The translations under genes and the position numbers were made by a program. Under the pieces are notes generated by a model. The model made no database searches. It was not told the origin of the DNA and saw only the letters and a list, made by a program, of their open reading frames with translations. Of a DNA stretch of 64,000 nt, positions 23,430 to 31,613 are shown piece after piece (position 1 is the first letter of the stretch; each line of letters begins with the position of its first letter). Origin of the DNA: Streptomyces thermodiastaticus (GTDB taxonomy: Bacteria; Actinomycetota; Actinomycetes; Streptomycetales; Streptomycetaceae); the NCBI RefSeq assembly GCF_014656135.1, contig NZ_BNBV01000010.1, positions 62,001 through 126,000 of the forward strand, given 5' to 3'.

Positions 23430-24727
23430 CGGACCACCTCCGCGGGGGCCAGCGAGCCGCGCCAGCGGCCCGTCACGGCGGCGTCGACGCACTCCTCGGT
23501 GGTGCCGAACCAGGCCTCGATGCCGAGGATCGCCGGCAGATAGTGCGCCTGCTTGGCCGAGTCCGTGGCGAACACCTCGGTGCCCGCCGGTGCGACGCGC
23601 GACATGGCCGGGCAGGAGTCGGTCAGCACCCGGCCTCCAGCACGTTCGATGGTGGCCGTCCAGCCGTTGCGGTCCGCCACGGCACGCAGCGCGCGCGGTG
23701 TCATGACCCACAGTTCGGAGCCGGGCGACAGGGTCCGTCCGTCGAGCGCCCGGGCGACACGCCCGATCTGCTCCAGCGTGGCGTGCGGGCAGCCGATCAG
23801 CACGAAGTCGACGTCCTCGCTGTCGCCGATGGAGTTCAGCGACTCGTAGACCGCGCGGCGCTCCGCCGCGCCGTAGCGGACCGGTTCGGGGAGGGCGGCG
23901 CCGCCGAAGGCGGCCTCCAGGGTGGGCGCGTCGGGGGTGCGTCCCGGGATGTGGTACATCTCGACGCCGCCGGAGGAGGCGGCGGCCGCCCCGAAGTGCT
24001 TCAGATCCGCCAGGTCGGGCTGCCCCAGCTCGCCGGTCACGACGGGCCGCGCCTCCTGGACCACGTCACCGACGAAGTAGCCGAACATGCCCCAGTCCTG
24101 GAAGCCGTCGATGCGCACCCCGGACTCGATCAGATGGGTGCCGTAGCGGTTCTCCACCAGGTGGTTGCCCCAGCAGGGGATACGGCCGGTGAGGCTCGCC
24201 GCGCCGGTCGAGGCACCTCCTTCGCAGTTGGTGCGGGCGCCGAGCACCGAGTTGGCGTACACCACCGCCGAGGATTCCATCCAGGCGATGTGCTCGCCGT
24301 AGGTGGGCAGGTTGCCGACCTGGTAGGGGGTGCAGGTGGCCAGGATGTTGACGCCCTTGGAGCTGTAGAACGACTCGGCGTCGGCCTGCAGTTCGATGGC
24401 GCGCTCGGAGTACGGCATGATGCCCCGGGCGTCCTCGCCGAAGCCGTGCTGGAGCTGGCAGGTCGGCACCTTCATCGGCGGCACCTCGATGTCGTCGTCG
24501 CAGTCGAGGCTGATCACCGCGAACGCCTTCGACCAGCCGCCCTCCTCGAAGAGTTTCGTCTTGGCGGGCGAGGGCTGGGTGTTGGTCCCGGCCACGTTGC
24601 GGGTCTCGCACAGGTGCTCCGCGCCCAGTGCGTCGGCGTAGCGGACGAGCAGGTCCATCGCCGCCGCGACGGCGTCGCCGTCACGGCCGTCGCGCATGGC
24701 CTTCTCCTCATCGGTCAGAGCGACCAT
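23426..24727 (-). CDS. Aconitase X catalytic (large) subunit
   Basis: 433 residues, DUF521/AcnX: HLCETRNVAGTNTQPSPAK near residue 40, TCTPYQVGNLPTYGEHIAWM, ANSVLGARTNCEGGASTGAA, and near the C-terminus VLTDSCPAMS. The Cys residues in TCTPY, NCEGG and DSCPA are the expected iron-sulfur ligands. The start at ATG 24727 has GGAGG five bases upstream; an upstream ATG would add only MEEP. Predicted dehydratase/hydratase of a hydroxy-acid or hydroxyproline-like substrate. Same strand and likely same operon as the MHS transporter and IlvD-type dehydratase. Confidence 0.9.
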   Translation of the reverse strand: MVALTDEEKAMRDGRDGDAVAAAMDLLVRYADALGAEHLCETRNVAGTNTQPSPAKTKLFEEGGWSKAFAVISLDCDDDIEVPPMKVPTCQLQHGFGEDARGIMPYSERAIELQADAESFYSSKGVNILATCTPYQVGNLPTYGEHIAWMESSAVVYANSVLGARTNCEGGASTGAASLTGRIPCWGNHLVENRYGTHLIESGVRIDGFQDWGMFGYFVGDVVQEARPVVTGELGQPDLADLKHFGAAAASSGGVEMYHIPGRTPDAPTLEAAFGGAALPEPVRYGAAERRAVYESLNSIGDSEDVDFVLIGCPHATLEQIGRVARALDGRTLSPGSELWVMTPRALRAVADRNGWTATIERAGGRVLTDSCPAMSRVAPAGTEVFATDSAKQAHYLPAILGIEAWFGTTEECVDAAVTGRWRGSLAPAEVVR

Positions 24728-24956
24728 CGGCTCCTCCATGGTTCTCGGCGTTCTCGCGGCCGCGTGCGGGCCGCCGTCCGGACGGCCCAGTGGGCGTGTC
24801 CGCCCCGGGACGGGTCCGGGATGTGTGCGGTGCCGGGGCGCACCGGCCGGCCGGGGCCTGTGCCTTTCGCGTCGCGGGCAGCCGCGTCCCCGTGGGCCGG
24901 GCGGCCGGCCGCGGGCAGCGGGCGCGCCGCGGCCCGGGTGTCGTCGCCGGTGCGGC

Positions 24957-26327
24957 TCACCGTGCGCCCTCGACGGTCAGCGGGGCGGCCGTGCCCGCGG
25001 CGGTGCCGCCGCCGGCCGGGGCCGTCACCGGATTGGTCTCGGGGCCGCGCCGCACTGCCACGTGCATCAGCAGACCACCGAAGACGATCAGCACGATCGG
25101 GGTGTACTCGTACGGCATGATCTTGCCGAGCCAGAGCAGTTCGAAGGAGTACAGGCCCGGCAGGATCAGGCCGAACATGTAGCCGATGCTGTAGCCGCTG
25201 GCGCGGACGGAGGCCGGGAAGCGCTCGTTGAGGTAGGCGAGGATCACGCCGAGCGGAGCGGACGGGGTCACCTTGGCGACCAGGTAGATCAGCACGGTCA
25301 CCCAGGCCGGCTGGTGGCCGCCGCGGGCCAGGGCGAGGGCCGCGAAGGCGGCGGGTACCACGGTCGCCATGACCAGCGACCAGATCATCAGCAGTTTCCG
25401 GCGCCCGATGCGCTGCCCGATCCGGGCCAGCACCAGGATGACGGCGATGGTCAGGACCGCGGCGATCAGCTCGGCCACGGTGCTCACGTTCGCGCTGTGC
25501 CCCTGCACCTCCACCAGCAGCGTCGGCAGGAACGACACCGACATCTGCGCGGCGAACCAGTAGCCGCAGGTGAACAGGAACACACCGAGGATCAGTGCGC
25601 GGTGCGTGGTGAACAGCTCCACGACGGGCTGCCGCCCATCCTGCGCACGCCGCCGCTCGAACACCTCGGAGTCCTCGTGCACCGAGCGGTACGACCACAG
25701 GTAGACCAGGCCGAGCAGGAAGCCGAGCAGGAACGGCAGGCGCCAGCCCCAGGAGAGGAAGCTGTGCTCCGGCACGACGTTGAGCATCACCAGCAGCAGT
25801 GAGTTGATGACCAGGAACGAGCCGGGTGCTCCGGCGCCGATCAGCCCGCCGACCCAGCCGCGCCTTACCGGTCCCGCCTGCTCCAGTGCGAGCGGCATCG
25901 GCGCGGCGTAGCCCCCGGCGAGGAAGACGCCGCTGATCAGCCGCAGCGCGGCGAAGACGGCCACGGCGCCGAAGCCCCAGGCGGCGTACCCGGGCAGCAG
26001 CCCCATCAGCAGGGTGCTGACGGTGAAGCCCCAGCCGCTGATCAGTGTGGTCCGCTTGCGGCCGATGCGGTCGGAGACATTGCCGAAGACGACACTTCCG
26101 ATGGGCCGGCCGAGCAGGCCCACGGTGAACATCAGCGTGGTCATGGTGGCCCGGGTCGCGGCGGGCATGTCGTCCGGCATGAAATAGCCCATGGCGGCGG
26201 GCAGGACCAGGGCGGGCAGATACACGTCGAAGCTGTCGACGAACATCGAGAAGGCGCCCGCACGGGCGGAACGCCGTGCGTCGGCTTCGGTGACCTCGAC
26301 CGCGGAACGGGCTTCGGACAGCGTCAT
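24957..26327 (-). CDS. MHS-type MFS transporter (organic acid:H+ symporter)
   Basis: 456 residues, 12 predicted membrane helices. Loop 2-3 signature VFGNVSDRIGRKRTTLISGW, long central loop (YRSVHEDSEVFERRRAQDGR) and SAPLGVILAYLNERFPASVR in the second half are typical of the metabolite:H+ symporter family (citrate, tricarballylate, ketoglutarate, shikimate, proline/betaine). TGGAG lies six bases before the ATG. It is the probable importer for the acid degraded by the AcnX/IlvD/FAD set. Gaps of about 200-230 bases on both sides hold no recognisable gene. Confidence 0.9.
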   Translation of the reverse strand: MTLSEARSAVEVTEADARRSARAGAFSMFVDSFDVYLPALVLPAAMGYFMPDDMPAATRATMTTLMFTVGLLGRPIGSVVFGNVSDRIGRKRTTLISGWGFTVSTLLMGLLPGYAAWGFGAVAVFAALRLISGVFLAGGYAAPMPLALEQAGPVRRGWVGGLIGAGAPGSFLVINSLLLVMLNVVPEHSFLSWGWRLPFLLGFLLGLVYLWSYRSVHEDSEVFERRRAQDGRQPVVELFTTHRALILGVFLFTCGYWFAAQMSVSFLPTLLVEVQGHSANVSTVAELIAAVLTIAVILVLARIGQRIGRRKLLMIWSLVMATVVPAAFAALALARGGHQPAWVTVLIYLVAKVTPSAPLGVILAYLNERFPASVRASGYSIGYMFGLILPGLYSFELLWLGKIMPYEYTPIVLIVFGGLLMHVAVRRGPETNPVTAPAGGGTAAGTAAPLTVEGAR

Positions 26328-26532
26328 TGCAGGCTCCAGAAGGCCGGAGTGGGGATGGGTGGGGACGGGGGGTGGGGTGGTGCGTGATGCGTGCGTAGGG
26401 GGGTGGGGTCAGTGCGGGGTGAGGCTGACGGAGAGGCGGGTCCGCGGGGCGGGGACCCCTGCGGGCGGGAGGCGCGGACGCGGGAGAAAACACCACGGCC
26501 CCGCGTCACCTGGGGGCCGTACGGCTGCTCGG

Positions 26533-28206
26533 TCACCTGGGGCGCAGTACGGCTCCCTCGTCGAGCGAGCGCACCGTCCGCCGGTACACGGACAGCCATC
26601 CCGTCTCGCCGTGCTCCCCCGCCGGCGGCAGCCCGGCGCGCCGGCGCTCGAGTTCGTCGTCCGGAACCCGCAGATCGCAGATGCGCCGCGGCAGATCGAT
26701 GTGGACGACGTCGCCGTCGCGCACCAGGGCGACCGGGCCCGCGTCCGCGGCCTCCGGGCGTACTTCGCCGACCACGATGCCGCGGTTGACCAGGCCGGAG
26801 AGCTGCCCGTCGGTGATCACCGCGACCTTGCCGGTGAGTCCGGCGCGGTCCAGGGCGAAGACGATCCGGGACGCCATCCCCATGCCCGGGCGGCCGCGCG
26901 GCCCCAGGCCGCGGACCACCACCACGTCGCCCGCCGCGATCGCACCCGCAGCGAGCGCGTCGAGCGCGTCCTCCTGACCGTCGTAGCAGCGTGCGGGACC
27001 GGTGAACGTCTCGGGCCGCTCCCCTCCCGCACCGTCCACGGAGAGTTTCACGATGCCGCCGAGCGGGGTGAGCGAGCCACGGAGGATGAGGATCAGCGGG
27101 TCCCGGGTAAAGGGCCGGTCGCCGGAGCGGATGACGTCCGCGTCGGCGGGTGCGACCCCGGCGAGGTTGTCGCCGACGGACGTGCCGGTCGCGGTGAGCG
27201 CGTCGAGGTCCAGCAGATCCCTCAGCTGCGCCATCACCGCGCGGGCCCCGCCTGCCGCGTCGAACTGCTCGATGGTGTGCGGGCCGTTGGGCCGCACCGC
27301 GGACAGCAGGGGTGTGCCGACGCCCAGCTGTGCGTACAGCGCGGTGATGTCGATGTCGACCTCGGTCTCCGCGGCCACCGCCTGCAGGTGTTTGACGGTG
27401 TTGATCGAGGCGCCGACGGACAGCGCGACCCGGGCCGCGTTGCGGAAGGCCGCCTCGGTCATGATCGTGCGGGGGCGCAGATCCTCGCGGACCATGGCCA
27501 CGATCCGCTCCGCCGCCCGGTCCGCCTCCCGCCACATCGCCGGGGAGTCGGCCGCGACCGGGGTGGATCCCGGCAGGGCCATGCCCAGGGCCTCGGCGAC
27601 GATGTGCATCGAGTTGGCGGTGCCCATGCCGGCGCAGACACCGGGGCCGCGGACCGCGTCCTCGCTCATCTCGGTCAGCTCACCGGTGAGGGTGTCGCTG
27701 GGTGTGCCGCAGGCGTGCAGAAACACGTCCTCGATGTCGCAGTGCTCCCCGCGGAACTGTCCGCTGGGCTGGTAGCCGCAGGCCAGCAGCAGCGTGGGGA
27801 TGTTCAGCCGGCCCGCCGCCATCAGCTGGGCCGGGGCGGTCTTGTCGCAGCTGGCGAGGCAGATCATGCCGTCGAGCTGGGCGCCCTCCACGCCCACCTC
27901 GATGTCGTTCACGATCAGGTCGCGGGCGGAGAGGACGTAGCCGCCGCCGTGTCCCGCCGAGTGGATGAAGTCGCTGGGCGCGGTGGTGCGCACCTCGAAC
28001 GGCAGGCCGCCGGCGGCCCGTATGCGTTCCTTGACCCGGGCCGCCACGCGGTCCAGGTGGCTGAAGCAGATCGCCAGGTCGGACGAGGAGTTCACGACCG
28101 CGATCTTGGGTTTGAGCATGTCCTCGTCGGACAGGCCCAGGGCCCGCCACTGGGCGCGGCGCGTGGCCCAGCGCACCGTGCCGGGCTGGTAGTTGCTGCG
28201 GAGCAT
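26533..28206 (-). CDS. IlvD/Edd-family dehydratase
   Basis: 557 residues. Iron-sulfur ligands ICLASCDKTAPAQLMAAGRL and VCAGMGTANSMHIVAEALGM are present; GRPGMGMASRIVFALDR and TDGQLSGLVNRGIVVGEV complete the C-terminal domain. The N-terminal segment (IAVVNSSSDLAICFSHLDRV) departs from dihydroxy-acid dehydratase and is closer to the sugar-acid branch (arabonate/xylonate/gluconate-type), so branched-chain amino acid synthesis is unlikely. AGGAGG four bases before the ATG. It would dehydrate a 2,3-dihydroxy acid to a 2-keto-3-deoxy acid. Confidence 0.9.
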   Translation of the reverse strand: MLRSNYQPGTVRWATRRAQWRALGLSDEDMLKPKIAVVNSSSDLAICFSHLDRVAARVKERIRAAGGLPFEVRTTAPSDFIHSAGHGGGYVLSARDLIVNDIEVGVEGAQLDGMICLASCDKTAPAQLMAAGRLNIPTLLLACGYQPSGQFRGEHCDIEDVFLHACGTPSDTLTGELTEMSEDAVRGPGVCAGMGTANSMHIVAEALGMALPGSTPVAADSPAMWREADRAAERIVAMVREDLRPRTIMTEAAFRNAARVALSVGASINTVKHLQAVAAETEVDIDITALYAQLGVGTPLLSAVRPNGPHTIEQFDAAGGARAVMAQLRDLLDLDALTATGTSVGDNLAGVAPADADVIRSGDRPFTRDPLILILRGSLTPLGGIVKLSVDGAGGERPETFTGPARCYDGQEDALDALAAGAIAAGDVVVVRGLGPRGRPGMGMASRIVFALDRAGLTGKVAVITDGQLSGLVNRGIVVGEVRPEAADAGPVALVRDGDVVHIDLPRRICDLRVPDDELERRRAGLPPAGEHGETGWLSVYRRTVRSLDEGAVLRPR

Positions 28207-28353
28207 GCGTCCTCCTGTGGACTTCTGCCGCGGTGAGGGTGTGGGTGTCTTCCGGCGGAGTGCGACGGTGTGCGGTGGTACGGAAGCGGGCGCGTCCCGG
28301 GCCGGACGGGTGTGTTCAGGTGTGCGGTGGGTGCCGGGCCCGGTGGCCGTCGC

Positions 28354-29655
28354 TCAGTCGTCGAGGTTCGCGGCGAGACGTCCCGCCAGTTCGGTGAGGT
28401 CGACGTCGTGCACGCTGCCGGAACCGGAGGGCGCGTCGATCATCTGCAGTACGTGTGCGGCGGCGGTTCCCGTCGCCCCGCACGGCCCCATCACCCGGAT
28501 GCTGGACAGTGCCGCCGCGTCGCCGTCCACGCAGCGGCCCGCGACCAGCAGGTTGTGCACGTCCGGCGGGGTCATCGAGCGCAGCGGCACATAGTGCAGG
28601 TGGTCGGGGCCGAAGGTCTCCCAGACGTAGCCGTGCGGGCTGTCGTGCAGCTCGATCGGCCAGGCGGTGCGGGCCACCGCGTCGGGGAAACGTGTGCCGG
28701 CGCGCACCTCGTCGACGGTGAGCTGGTGCACCGCCCGCACCCAGCGGGTCTGCCGCCGCCCGGGGAACCCGTAGCTGCGCACCCGCGCCTTGGCGAACGT
28801 CTCGGGGAACTCGGCCCGCAGGAACTCCACGACCCGGTCGGCCTGCACCTTGCCCTCGATCTGCGCGCGGGCGGCGGCGACCGGCTCCAGCGGGGCCTCG
28901 ATGTGGGTCATGTTGAGCACGGCGGTGCCGCGGCCGGGGAAGAAGAACGCCAGCCCGTCGTGGCGCAGCAGACCGTACTGGTCGGCCTTGGCCTTGACCC
29001 GTGCGGCCAGCTCGTCGGGCCGGGGCCGCTGTTCCTCGTCCAGGTGCTCGACGACCAGCTGCTGCGAGCCGTAGATCTCCCGTTCCGGCAGCCGGCACGG
29101 CAGCCCGGCCTCCCAGGCGAGCGAGGCGTCACCGCTGGCGTCGACGAAGCCGGCCGCCCGCACCGCGAGGGTGCCGAACCGGGTGGCGAACCGGATCGTG
29201 TGCAGCCGTCCGTCCTCGCGTGTCACCTCGGTGATCACCGCGCCGGTGACCGCCTGGATGTGGTGCGCGCGGACCGCGTTCTCCACCCAGCGTCCGAGGG
29301 CCACCTCGTCGTACCCGACGGTGGTGGTGTGGGTGCGGTTGTAGAACAGGTCCCCGGTGGCGTCGAGGTCGCGGAAGATGTCGTCGAAGATGCCGTGGGT
29401 GAGCTGCCGGTGCTCCGGGGCGTTGCCGAACACGCCGCAGAAAAGACCGATCAGCGAATTCACCATCTGACCGCCCAGCACCGGAAGCGCATCGACGAGA
29501 ACAACGCTTCTGCCGAGCCGCGCCGATTCGATGGCCGCGGAAAGTCCGGCTATTCCCGCGCCGACCACGCAGACATCTGCTTCGAGTTCATGGGCGGCCG
29601 AGGACGCGGGCTTGGTGACGGTTCGGACTTTGAGGTCTGTCAGTGCATGGGGCAT
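28354..29655 (-). CDS. FAD-dependent oxidoreductase (FAD_oxidored family)
   Basis: 433 residues. Dinucleotide-binding motif DVCVVGAGIAGLSAAIESAR with E/D at VVLVDALPVLGGQMV, GFVDASGDASLAWEAGLP, and the C-terminal FAD loop LLVAGRCVDGDAAALSSIRV followed by MGPCGATGTAAA. This PF12831-like group oxidises C-C or C-OH bonds of small acids; tricarballylate dehydrogenase TcuA has a similar role next to an MHS carrier. The start at 29655 lacks a clear ribosome-binding site; a start at 29730 would overlap the operator palindrome. First gene of the row after LysR. Confidence 0.85.
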   Translation of the reverse strand: MPHALTDLKVRTVTKPASSAAHELEADVCVVGAGIAGLSAAIESARLGRSVVLVDALPVLGGQMVNSLIGLFCGVFGNAPEHRQLTHGIFDDIFRDLDATGDLFYNRTHTTTVGYDEVALGRWVENAVRAHHIQAVTGAVITEVTREDGRLHTIRFATRFGTLAVRAAGFVDASGDASLAWEAGLPCRLPEREIYGSQQLVVEHLDEEQRPRPDELAARVKAKADQYGLLRHDGLAFFFPGRGTAVLNMTHIEAPLEPVAAARAQIEGKVQADRVVEFLRAEFPETFAKARVRSYGFPGRRQTRWVRAVHQLTVDEVRAGTRFPDAVARTAWPIELHDSPHGYVWETFGPDHLHYVPLRSMTPPDVHNLLVAGRCVDGDAAALSSIRVMGPCGATGTAAAHVLQMIDAPSGSGSVHDVDLTELAGRLAANLDD

Positions 29656-29721
29656 GCGGGTCAATGTAAAGAGGGCGGTTGTCTCCCGGAAGGCGTCGGC
29701 GGATAGACAATTCAGCTGGCC

Positions 29722-29744
29722 GGGCATCAATGCGATTGATGCCC
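29722..29744. promoter_or_regulatory. LysR-type operator, perfect palindrome
   Basis: GGGCATCAAT-GCG-ATTGATGCCC: ten-base arms around three bases. The core ATCAAT-GCG-ATTGAT satisfies the T-N11-A rule for LysR-type regulators. It lies 67 bases before the FAD oxidoreductase start and 30 bases past the LysR stop. Confidence 0.75.
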
Positions 29745-29773
29745 GCAGGTCACGGCGGGCTCACAGGAAGGGT

Positions 29774-30718
29774 TCACAGCGTGGCCGCCGCTTCCACCAG
29801 AGTCTCGCGCAGCCATTGGTGGGCCGGATCCCGGTCGCGGTCCGCATGCCACCACAGCTTTTCGGTGATGGGTTCCGGATTGCCGGGGCAGGGCAGTACG
29901 GCAAGTCCCATCGGCCCCGCAACACGCCGGGCGAGGCGCTCTTGCAGCAGTGCGACACGGTCGGTGCCGGCCACGAAATGCGGCACCGCCTGATAACTTT
30001 CCACCCGCACTCTTATGTCCGGCTCTATTCCGAACAGGGCGAGTTGCCGCGTCGTCGGAGCCGCCGTCATGGACCCCGGATCGGGGTGGAAAGGTGCCAC
30101 CCAGTCCATGTGTGCCATGTCGGACAGGCTCAGGGAGCCCCGGATCGCGTACGGGTGGGCCGCGTCCAGCACGCACACCCAGCGGTCGGTGAACAGATCC
30201 ACCGACCTCAGCCCCGGTACCTCGAACCGGCTCACGGGCGGCGCGATCACCCCGTCGATGAACCGCACGGTCTCCGCGGCCTCCGTGGTGAAGGCCTCCC
30301 GCACGAGGCGTATGTGTGTCTCCACCCGCGGCGCCTGCCGCGCCAGCGCCTTCGACAGGGGCGCCCCGAGCACGGAGACGGTGTAGTCCGCCATCAGCAG
30401 CGTGAACTGTCGCCGTGACGTCGCGGGATCGAACCGGCTGTCGGTGGCGAACAGGCGCTCCGCCGCCGCGCACACCGTCTCCACCTGATCGGCCAGCTGC
30501 ATCGCCAGTGGCGACAGGACGTACCCGTTCTTGCCGCGGATGAGCAGATCGTCCCCGAAGTGCCGTCGCAGCCGTGCGAGCGCGGCGCTGGCCGCAGGCT
30601 GCGTCACCCCGATCCGTGCCGCCGCCCGCGTCACGTTCCGCTCCCGCAGCAGCTCCCGCAGGGCCACCAGCAGGTTCAGGTCCAGATTCGCCAGGTGGAG
30701 GGAAGAGTGCCGTGTCAC
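29774..30718 (-). CDS. LysR-family transcriptional regulator
   Basis: 314 residues. HTH about 10-70: LDLNLLVALRELLRERNVTR, AARIGVTQPAASAALARLRR. Effector domain 95-310 of the periplasmic-binding type, close to the NodD/LinR group (LRSVDLFTDRWVCVLDAAHP). Start at GTG 30718 because TATAGT lies six bases upstream, predicting a leaderless mRNA; a longer frame exists but covers that promoter. It is transcribed in the same direction as, and just upstream of, the FAD/IlvD/MHS/AcnX row and its operator, so it is the likely activator. Confidence 0.9.
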   Translation of the reverse strand: MTRHSSLHLANLDLNLLVALRELLRERNVTRAAARIGVTQPAASAALARLRRHFGDDLLIRGKNGYVLSPLAMQLADQVETVCAAAERLFATDSRFDPATSRRQFTLLMADYTVSVLGAPLSKALARQAPRVETHIRLVREAFTTEAAETVRFIDGVIAPPVSRFEVPGLRSVDLFTDRWVCVLDAAHPYAIRGSLSLSDMAHMDWVAPFHPDPGSMTAAPTTRQLALFGIEPDIRVRVESYQAVPHFVAGTDRVALLQERLARRVAGPMGLAVLPCPGNPEPITEKLWWHADRDRDPAHQWLRETLVEAAATL

Positions 30719-30730
30719 GGGCGGACTATA
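30719..30730 (-). promoter_or_regulatory. -10 element of the LysR gene (leaderless)
   Basis: TATAGT on the minus strand (30730-30725) followed by six bases and the GTG at 30718. No convincing -35 hexamer was found. Confidence 0.5.
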
Positions 30731-31613
30731 ACCGTCTGCGCCGTTCGGCCCGGAGTGCCGCAGCGGTGGCACCGGGCGGGCGGCAGCCCTTGCGGATCCT
30801 GGTAGGCCCGTGCGGGTCACCGCCTGCCACGTGCGGCAACGCCGGGTCGCCGCGGCGCCGGCCGCCGCGCGGGATGCCGGTCACCGCGGCACGCTGCCGC
30901 ACGGGCGTGCCCGGGGCACCGCGGCCGCCGCCGTACGGGCACGCCGGTCACCGCGCGTGCGCCGCACCGCCCCGCGAGTGCCGCGTGAGCGCCGGGCGGA
31001 CAGGCTGCCCGTCCGTCATGATCGCCGCATCCGGCCGCTCCCTCGGACGCGGTGCGGGTTCCGAGCGGCTCACCACGGCGATGACGATCGTTTCGACGGT
31101 TCGTCCGGCGGCCTCCGGACGACTGAGAATGACGTGCCCCGGTCAATCAAGCTCATTGATCATGCACATACTTCACGTTTGCCGATCACCGACCATCACA
31201 GTGGCCACGGCCGACACCACGACGAACACGGCGTCTTTCAACGGTTTCTGACACGCCTTCCGCTGAACACCGGCACCCTCGAGCGCCCGACCGGCCCGCT
31301 TTATGATCTTGTAGGATGAGCCGCCACCCGCGATGAGGCTGGGCCTGGAAGGCGCTGGACACAGCGTCCCTGGGCGGGGGAGGCGTGCCTTCGTGCGCCG
31401 AAGGGGATCGCGGGCGGCGCCCTGAAGACAGGGGGCGGGTCCGTGCACGCCCACGGTGAGCCCGCGACCTGTGCACCACGCAGTTCGAACCGGAGTCCCT
31501 GTGCAGGTCTGTCATGCCCGCAACTGCAGTGCGGACGGCGGTCTCCTCCGTGTGAGCGGCGGGCGACGCCTTCGCCGACCGTCCCTGCCCCGCCCCGTGA
31601 AAGCCCTCGTGTC
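30731..31613. other. 883-base region without a supported gene
   Basis: The first 350 bases are a GC-rich stretch with repeated GCCGGTCACCGCG-like words. At 31146-31160 there is ATCAA-GCTCA-TTGAT, resembling the LysR operator. From about 31290 the plus strand can form several strong hairpins (for example GGCGTGC-CTTC-GTGCGCC near 31380 and CCGTG-N6-CACGG near 31440) ahead of the MFS gene. No riboswitch class was recognised. ORFs here lack ribosome-binding sites and family motifs. Confidence 0.45.
31146..31160. promoter_or_regulatory. Second LysR-like site
   Basis: ATCAA-GCTCA-TTGAT has the same 15-base T-N11-A geometry and the same half sites as the palindrome at 29722-29744, 428 bases upstream of the LysR start. 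Confidence 0.4.

Noticed and set aside
26191..28236. 681-residue plus-strand ORF
   Set aside because: Antisense to the MHS transporter and IlvD genes; low-complexity sequence without motifs.
29656..29730. N-terminal extension of the FAD oxidoreductase starting at 29730
   Set aside because: That start lies inside the operator palindrome and adds residues not expected before the Rossmann fold; 29655 is preferred although its ribosome-binding site is weak.
31290..31613. Riboswitch before the MFS gene
   Set aside because: Hairpins are present, but none of the conserved cores I know (cobalamin, TPP, ydaO, SAM, Mn, glycine) could be found; kept only as an observation.
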